Below are positions 57,682-64,000 of a stretch of DNA of 64,000 nucleotides, one piece after another. The stretch comes from Favolaschia claudopus (taxonomy: Eukaryota > Basidiomycota > Agaricomycetes > Agaricales > Mycenaceae). The stretch spans positions 682,001-746,000 of the forward strand of contig JAWWNJ010000121.1 of assembly GCA_037176885.1 (NCBI GenBank), read 5' to 3'. The position numbers were made by a program, and so were the translations under genes. The number at the start of each line of letters is the position of its first letter. Positions within the stretch are counted from its first letter, which is position 1. The notes under the pieces are model-generated. The model had not been told where the DNA came from and did not search any database. It worked only from the letters and a program-made list of their open reading frames with translations.

Positions 57682-57992
57682 TGTTGGAATTAGTGGTTCA
57701 AGGACTTCGATCCTTAAGTTCACGCAAGATTTCGGTTGAACAAAGGTAAGATTCACACGATGGCGGTGAAGCCGAGTGGTACAAACTCGTGAGGATTTCC
57801 CCTCTGTGTCTACCGTATTTATACTACCATAGTGAGTCAACGAGAGTCATAAGTAAAATGTTCCATATAAATCCATAATATTCCATAGTATTCCGGAGGA
57901 TTCTCCCATATTCATATTGAGTCGTAATGAGTCGTAAATGGCCCCGAGAATCCGGAGGCTCGGTTATGTGCCAGAGTGCTCATATCCCAACA
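57682..57992 (-). repeat. LTR 1 (3' LTR in element orientation)
   Basis: Begins TGTTGG and ends CCAACA on the plus strand, giving the canonical TG...CA with a 6-bp inverted repeat on either strand. Confidence 0.85.
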
Positions 57993-58283
57993 CTCCTCCT
58001 CAATCGGCACATCACCATAATTCTTTCCTTCAATGAATGTGCATAATTTCCATAATTTCCGAATCCGCCAGAGCCTTCAAGCTCAATTCCAAGTTGTGCC
58101 TTCAAGCACTTCAGGCTGGTCTTCAAGCCGACGGCCCATTCCGACTTCAATCGGATCAATTGCTTCCAAAATTCTTCTTCGTTCTCGACTTCAATCGAAA
58201 ATCTTTCATCCTTCAATCTGAGTCCTTCTAACCATTTGCCGTTTGCCGTTGGATACCTATCAAAACTTCCTCGCGAGAAGAAA

Positions 58284-59081
58284 TCAAAATTGGGCACCGT
58301 AATTGGCAGTGTCGGAATCCTTTTCCGGGCATTGGTTTGCCAAATGACCTTCCTTCTGACATTTGAAGCACCTTCTCTGGCCTTCTTTGTCTCCTCCTTT
58401 CGCCCAACAATCAGTTTTCCGATGTCCCTGCTTCTTGCAGTTGGTGCATGTAACCTGGTGGCTGGCTCGTAATGCACGTTCGGATTCCTGTTCAGCTGGC
58501 GCTCCTCCGCGGCGTCCTTCTTCATCAAGCAATGGTCCTGTCACATCGCCAACGACATTCAATTCGTCTGTGGTGGCGCATAGTGTTGCCGCAATATTAG
58601 ACCAAGTCTCATCAAGGTTGAACAGCAAGACATCCATAATATCTTGGTCCTCTAGCTTGACTCCAATAGCCTTCAATCTTGTTGCAAGACCTGTAACTCC
58701 AGTAATATAATTCTGGATCGATAGTTCTGGATCGTGACGGTAACCGTAGAACTGGCGCTTGAGAGCAATTCGATTCGCGCGACTGTTCTTCTCATAAATC
58801 TTCTGCAAAGCTTTCCATGCTTCAACTCCACTGGGGCAGTCTCGAATATACTGATACTGGCTGGGTTCAATGGTCAACCCGATAGCGGTGAGTCCTTCTT
58901 CAGCTCTGAGATTCCATGCTTTCTGGGATTCTCTGGTGCTTGTGGGTGCCACCTGTTCTGTAATGACTTCCCAGCATCCTGAGCGACGTAGGATCATAGA
59001 AATCGCAAATTTCCAGTCATGGTAATTTTGACCGTTGAGTTTCGGTACGCTGTTGAGAAGCGAATTCGTATTTGTCGTCAT
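58284..59081 (-). CDS. Copia-type Gag, copy 1
   Basis: 265 residues from the ATG at 59081. The N-terminal half is the Copia-type gag domain (L-N-G-Q-N-Y-H-D-W-K-F, then A-W-K-A-L-Q-K-I-Y, then F-Y-G-Y-R, D-V-L-L-F-N-L-D). Two CCHC zinc knuckles follow: C-T-N-C-K-K-Q-G-H-R-K-T-D-C and C-F-K-C-Q-K-E-G-H-L-A-N-Q-C. Gag packages element RNA into particles. The frame stops 14 residues after the second knuckle, where protease would begin in a complete element, so pol has been deleted. Confidence 0.85.
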   Translation of the reverse strand: MTTNTNSLLNSVPKLNGQNYHDWKFAISMILRRSGCWEVITEQVAPTSTRESQKAWNLRAEEGLTAIGLTIEPSQYQYIRDCPSGVEAWKALQKIYEKNSRANRIALKRQFYGYRHDPELSIQNYITGVTGLATRLKAIGVKLEDQDIMDVLLFNLDETWSNIAATLCATTDELNVVGDVTGPLLDEEGRRGGAPAEQESERALRASHQVTCTNCKKQGHRKTDCWAKGGDKEGQRRCFKCQKEGHLANQCPEKDSDTANYGAQF

Positions 59082-59157
59082 AATTGCGATATTGTTCGTG
59101 AAAAGCAATGAGAGCGATAATGATCCAAGTAGTGCTTCGTGTAAATCTACGAGTTTG

Positions 59158-59468
59158 TGTTGGAATTAGTGGTTCAAGGACTTCGATCCTTAAGTTCACG
59201 CAAGATTTCGGTTGAACAAAGGTAAGATTCACACGATGGCGGTGAAGCCGAGTGGTACAAACTCGTGAGGATTTCCCCTCTGTGTCTACCGTATTTATAC
59301 TACCATAGTGAGTCAACGAGAGTCATAAGTAAAATGTTCCATATAAATCCATAATATTCCATAGTATTCCGGAGGATTCTCCCATATTCATATTGAGTCG
59401 TAATGAGTCGTAAATGGCCCCGAGAATCCGGAGGCTCGGTTATGTGCCAGAGTGCTCATATCCCAACA
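59158..59468 (-). repeat. LTR 2 (middle)
   Basis: Identical in length and in compared sequence to the outer LTRs. It serves as 5' LTR of one unit and 3' LTR of the other. Confidence 0.85.
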
Positions 59469-59759
59469 CTCCTCCTCAATCGGCACATCACCATAATTCT
59501 TTCCTTCAATGAATGTGCATAATTTCCATAATTTCCGAATCCGCCAGAGCCTTCAAGCTCAATTCCAAGTTGTGCCTTCAAGCACTTCAGGCTGGTCTTC
59601 AAGCCGACGGCCCATTCCGACTTCAATCGGATCAATTGCTTCCAAAATTCTTCTTCGTTCTCGACTTCAATCGAAAATCTTTCATCCTTCAATCTGAGTC
59701 CTTCTAACCATTTGCCGTTTGCCGTTGGATACCTATCAAAACTTCCTCGCGAGAAGAAA

Positions 59760-60557
59760 TCAAAATTGGGCACCGTAATTGGCAGTGTCGGAATCCTTTT
59801 CCGGGCATTGGTTTGCCAAATGACCTTCCTTCTGACATTTGAAGCACCTTCTCTGGCCTTCTTTGTCTCCTCCTTTCGCCCAACAATCAGTTTTCCGATG
59901 TCCCTGCTTCTTGCAGTTGGTGCATGTAACCTGGTGGCTGGCTCGTAATGCACGTTCGGATTCCTGTTCAGCTGGCGCTCCTCCGCGGCGTCCTTCTTCA
60001 TCAAGCAATGGTCCTGTCACATCGCCAACGACATTCAATTCGTCTGTGGTGGCGCATAGTGTTGCCGCAATATTAGACCAAGTCTCATCAAGGTTGAACA
60101 GCAAGACATCCATAATATCTTGGTCCTCTAGCTTGACTCCAATAGCCTTCAATCTTGTTGCAAGACCTGTAACTCCAGTAATATAATTCTGGATCGATAG
60201 TTCTGGATCGTGACGGTAACCGTAGAACTGGCGCTTGAGAGCAATTCGATTCGCGCGACTGTTCTTCTCATAAATCTTCTGCAAAGCTTTCCATGCTTCA
60301 ACTCCACTGGGGCAGTCTCGAATATACTGATACTGGCTGGGTTCAATGGTCAACCCGATAGCGGTGAGTCCTTCTTCAGCTCTGAGATTCCATGCTTTCT
60401 GGGATTCTCTGGTGCTTGTGGGTGCCACCTGTTCTGTAATGACTTCCCAGCATCCTGAGCGACGTAGGATCATAGAAATCGCAAATTTCCAGTCATGGTA
60501 ATTTTGACCGTTGAGTTTCGGTACGCTGTTGAGAAGCGAATTCGTATTTGTCGTCAT
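59760..60557 (-). CDS. Copia-type Gag, copy 2
   Basis: The same 265-residue protein as 58284-59081, displaced by 1476 bases. No amino acid difference was found between the copies. Confidence 0.85.
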   Translation of the reverse strand: MTTNTNSLLNSVPKLNGQNYHDWKFAISMILRRSGCWEVITEQVAPTSTRESQKAWNLRAEEGLTAIGLTIEPSQYQYIRDCPSGVEAWKALQKIYEKNSRANRIALKRQFYGYRHDPELSIQNYITGVTGLATRLKAIGVKLEDQDIMDVLLFNLDETWSNIAATLCATTDELNVVGDVTGPLLDEEGRRGGAPAEQESERALRASHQVTCTNCKKQGHRKTDCWAKGGDKEGQRRCFKCQKEGHLANQCPEKDSDTANYGAQF

Positions 60558-60633
60558 AATTGCGATATTGTTCGTGAAAAGCAATGAGAGCGATAATGAT
60601 CCAAGTAGTGCTTCGTGTAAATCTACGAGTTTG

Positions 60634-60944
60634 TGTTGGAATTAGTGGTTCAAGGACTTCGATCCTTAAGTTCACGCAAGATTTCGGTTGAACAAAGGTA
60701 AGATTCACACGATGGCGGTGAAGCCGAGTGGTACAAACTCGTGAGGATTTCCCCTCTGTGTCTACCGTATTTATACTACCATAGTGAGTCAACGAGAGTC
60801 ATAAGTAAAATGTTCCATATAAATCCATAATATTCCATAGTATTCCGGAGGATTCTCCCATATTCATATTGAGTCGTAATGAGTCGTAAATGGCCCCGAG
60901 AATCCGGAGGCTCGGTTATGTGCCAGAGTGCTCATATCCCAACA
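60634..60944 (-). repeat. LTR 3 (5' LTR in element orientation)
   Basis: Third LTR copy, followed on the plus strand by the outer target duplication GATTT. Confidence 0.85.
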
Positions 60945-60949
60945 GATTT
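60945..60949. repeat. Target-site duplication of the Copia array, right
   Basis: GATTT, equal to 57677-57681. Confidence 0.75.
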
Positions 60950-62690
60950 CCTGGTACGGCTCTTCCCATCGCACCAGATTTTCGTGACTCCGGAAAGAAA
61001 AAGAAATAAAAAACCCTAGAGATCTTTCGGTGCCGACTGCTGAACGCAGACGTCGCCAACTATGTGCCTATTCTTGAAATGATCCAAATTTTCTCGAGCA
61101 TTGGAACGTGCCAGCGAACATAAGTTCAGGATACAAAGCTAGTACGGAAGTTGATGGTGGCTTTTCAGAAGGTTAACCGTCCGATCAGCTGGGTGCACAT
61201 AACGCACATAATGCACAGCCACTCGGGGCACATAATCCGAAGGCAGAAGATTTCACGTTTCTGCACCACTTTAAAGCGTAAAAATATTTGTGAAGTCAGT
61301 TTAGATACAATAAACTATGGCTGTTTGAAAAAAACACGGAATCTTTCTATCTGGTGCCAGTGTAGCAAGACCCGAGGTTGCCCGCCAAAAGTTATGTGCA
61401 TTGATGTGACTGTCACGTCACATTATGTGCACTCTCTTGCCTTCCGCCACCATCTCGGCTACTTCATCCTGTAAACTGCTTCTTTTGAGCTTCTTTTGCA
61501 TTGCCTGCTTACTTTGGAGGCTCCCTACACCTTCGGGCTCTCTCTTTCCTCCACAAACCATGGAACTCCGTATGTTTTGATCCGGGCAGATTTTTCGATT
61601 CACGGCGTCGCTGCTGCTTCAACAAGCTCGAGTCGGCATGTTTCGATTGCATGGGAAAGGTAGAAAATATCAGTATATGCCATATTCAAAACCAACTGCC
61701 ACCAAGGGACTAAAACAGGTGCAACAGGTGAGTACTGATTGCATTTTCCCCTTCCATTTACCACTGACTTGCTGACGGCACTATATAGTAGCTTGCTACT
61801 CCCAATTCAGACCACATCTGGTCTGTGATTGTTTCTCGCAGCGCGGACTCCATTCCTGAATTCTAATCTGTAAGGAATTTGAATGTTAAATCTGATCGTG
61901 CTTTGAATCATTATATCAAATTGCTGTCTGTGAATTGAATGAAGTTGAGTCGACGAGCAACATGAACCGTGGGCCAAGCTTGAAAGTCAAGGTCTACTGA
62001 GACTGGCGCAGAAAAGCAGGAGATTCATCTTGAGTTTCTTGAAATTCTTCGAAATTTTCTCTTTCTTTCCTTTTTCGCATTCTTTTTCGTCGTTTTCCCC
62101 TTCTGGCTACCCAGTACAATGTGCGGAAAACCTTTCAGAAAGCGCTGATACATCCGGAGCAATGCCTACTTGAAAGATGCACGGAACGCCGGCTGAACCA
62201 GTCAAGACCCTGCGAGTTTGGAGCCGAGTATGAGCCGAGTGGCAAATCAAGCGCAAAATTGGGAAAAATCGATTTATCGGTCGCAACAGTCCCAGTTTTA
62301 GTAATGCCGTCGTGAATTTTCAGAGATAAAGTGTTCAGAACCATTAAGAAGCGCAAGAGAACGAGACGCATGACTGGAGGTGGTGGTTTGAAGGCAAGAG
62401 CAGTGTGTTGATATCTGTTGTTTCTGGAGGTTGATCTAACCCTAACCTTCGCTATCACATCCTCGTCTTGACCTCCACGACTGGTGAATTATCTCCCTTT
62501 CTCTACGCTTTCAGTGATTTGGGAGGCTTGATATATGTGCTATCCGAGGTATCTGGAGGGCTATGATGGCTAGAAGTGTGTGTGAGACATGGTACATTGA
62601 TTATCCTTTTCAAATCTTTTTCAGCGCTTACTTTTCGTAGTCCAACGTACTCTAAATGTTATAACTCAATACCACAAATCCCAGTCGACC
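60950..62690. other. About 1.7 kb without a confident gene
   Basis: Short frames at 61151-61474 and 62121-62315 lack motifs. The region is intergenic in appearance, with pyrimidine tracts near 62060. Confidence 0.45.
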
Positions 62691-63907
62691 ATGCCCCACG
62701 CTGCTACCCTCTTCACGCGCTGCGCATGCCACAACGATACCGGTGACACCTCCTCCCAGGAATCTCACTCGCGTCCATCGCCCACGTCATCAACTCTACA
62801 CCTTCTCGCACCCTCCGCATCGACGTCGACGGCGGGATCATCTAGCGCACTGGAAGGCTCGACCCCTCTATTAGCCTCCACTCAGTCCTAGCCCTCGTCT
62901 ACATACGGCAAAAAAACTCGAAATCCAGGAAGAAACGCACTCAACGAATTTTTGGAAGAAAGACGAGCGGGAACGACTTGCCACCTTCGAACTACGTCTA
63001 CGACGAACCCCGGGTGGTCTCTCCCTCCACGCCCTCGACGTTCGCAGCTTTGATGACCCGTTCTGGAATCTATGCCTCACAAATGGGCGCGACATCGACA
63101 CTAACCTCCGCCTGTACCGTGGGCAGTGGGCGGGCTACGACGAGTCTGCCAGCCACGCGCACTGCGTCCTCGTTGACACTGCCTCTGCACTCCCTCCCGC
63201 TCCTGTTGAGCGAGTTGTTCGCGGGTGGATGCGGCGAGGTGTTGTTGGGGAACACGAGTAAGAATGCGGGTGGGAAGAATGGGCGGCGGTTCGCGTTCTC
63301 GGCGCGGCGCGGGGCGGATTCGCTGACGAAAGACACGGAAGGGAACGACGGAGGGGGAAAGAACAAGACGTTGGAACCGGGGACGCCTTCAATCTCCACC
63401 CCTTCCGCCACGTCTCACCGGTTCCGGCACCGACTCCGCCAGACGACATACCCCAACGACCGCGCCCAAGGGAGTGAGGCCCTGCATCTGGTGAGTTTCA
63501 TTTCTTATTCGTTCGTCTCCTCTACTTCATCTCGTCCTCCCTTTGATGATCTATCGCACCTCTTTATTTCTGTCTATACATTTTCTTATACCGTACTAAC
63601 TACCGCATTCTCCTCCCAGCTAATCCTCAGATCCCGTCGTCATCCACACCGGCCGGCTCCTCCTCCGCTTCTCCGCCTCCCCATCCCGCGCCTGTTGCAC
63701 ACCAACCACACCACGTCCACGCCACCCCCATTGACGCCGTCTCCCCCGCCTCTAAAAACGAGACGGACTCGTACTCCGATAGTGACCCCCTCCCGACGTT
63801 CCCCCCGCGATGACGGCCTGAGAGTGTGCTATCGCTGTCGAGTCAGCTGGGGTCGGCGGGTAGTCTCGCGTCCAGCTCGCGCGCAAACCCGCAGCCGAAG
63901 CCGTTGA
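62691..63907 (+). CDS. Candidate gene at the window end, frame unresolved
   Basis: The region is GC-rich and open in more than one frame. The most protein-like reading is at about 62893-63261 (S-F-D-D-P-F-W-N-L-C-L-T-N-G, then G-Q-W-A-G-Y-D-E), which has many C/G third positions and stops after G-E-H-E beside a GTAAGA donor; a second frame (62978-63907) is Ser/Thr/Arg-rich and may be a shadow. Introns are likely (GTGAGT at 63492). The gene may continue past the window. No family is recognised. Confidence 0.3.
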
Positions 63908-64000
63908 TCGACATCGCGGCGTCGACGGGGGGATGGGTGGAAGGGCGAAAGTGGAGGAGAAGGAGGATGGGGATGGATTTACGGCCGGGGGAGAGCTCGG

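Larger units (their letters stand above)
57682..60944 (-). mobile_element. Copia-type non-autonomous retrotransposon in tandem array (three LTRs, two internals)
   Basis: Three 311-bp LTRs (57682-57992, 59158-59468, 60634-60944) alternate with two 1165-bp internal regions at a fixed period of 1476 bases. The element is read on the minus strand. Each internal region has a gag frame and, just before the next LTR, a purine-rich TTGAGGAGGAG tract, but no protease, integrase, reverse transcriptase or RNase H. GATTT is duplicated on the two outer sides only. Unequal recombination between LTRs of a single inserted element is the simplest origin. The two units look identical wherever compared, so the expansion is recent or the copies are being homogenised. 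Confidence 0.85.

Noticed and set aside
57695..57720. GGTTCAAGGACTTCGATCC resembling a tRNA T arm
   Set aside because: It lies inside the Copia LTR, recurs in all three LTRs, and has no A box or cloverleaf.
57980..58528. 182-codon minus frame overlapping the Copia gag 3' end (and its copy at 59456-60004)
   Set aside because: It starts within gag in another frame and runs through the deletion scar into the LTR; not a pol domain.
1..64000. CRISPR arrays, bacterial operons, biosynthetic gene cluster
   Set aside because: No regularly spaced repeats, no bacterial gene layout, and only one redox enzyme (SDR) without a synthase nearby.

Overview
The window is nuclear DNA of a basidiomycete, most likely a mushroom-forming agaricomycete. 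The sequence evidence is: genes split by many 44-91 nt GT-AG introns; a class I hydrophobin; a Kre9/Knh1-type GPI wall protein; a BTG/Tob-domain protein; several F-box/LRR-like genes; and a mix of Crypton, hAT-type and Copia-type elements. No bacterial-style operons, rRNA or convincing tRNA genes were seen. All exon-intron structures were worked out by hand from splice signals and reading frame, and none has transcript support.

Region by region. 1-1163 is the 3' end of a Crypton-like tyrosine recombinase gene. 1706-3335 is the first of four paralogous coiled-coil genes (others at 12249-13254, 31013-32152 and 32669-33505). They share an Ala-rich N-terminal helix, a long coiled coil, a basic KR-x-R tail motif and only phase-1 introns; three of the four have ACGCGT and CACGTG boxes upstream. 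3641-5455 holds two head-to-tail copies of a non-coding element with inverted ends. 5700-7532 encodes a CorA-like membrane protein. 10474-11844 encodes a GPI-type wall protein with a duplicated four-cysteine module. 13870-15522 is a short-chain dehydrogenase whose first intron is filled by a dispersed repeat. 15897-16798 is a small tail-rich protein of unknown role. 17108-21418 is framed by two 294-bp inverted repeats and contains a hAT-type MITE with a perfect 8-bp target duplication.

21720-30515 carries a small secreted protein, an F-box-like gene broken by an in-frame stop, a BTG/Tob protein, a hydrophobin that lacks two specific cysteines, and the Kre9/Knh1-type protein. 33841-35230 is a multi-exon gene I could not name. 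38464-52733 is dominated by F-box/LRR-like genes (one frameshifted), interspersed with a GATA-like zinc-finger protein and two unknown genes. 54519-57498 holds one well-resolved and one poorly resolved unknown gene. 57682-60944 is a Copia-type non-autonomous retrotransposon frozen as LTR-internal-LTR-internal-LTR, with a 5-bp target duplication outside the whole array. The last 3 kb is GC-rich and has one candidate gene with unresolved frame.

Functionally the window mixes cell-surface genes (hydrophobin, two GPI-anchored proteins, small secreted protein), possible growth-control genes (BTG/Tob, GATA-like, coiled-coil family) and lineage-expanded F-box-like genes, embedded in mobile DNA. This looks like an accessory, fast-evolving stretch rather than a conserved syntenic block.
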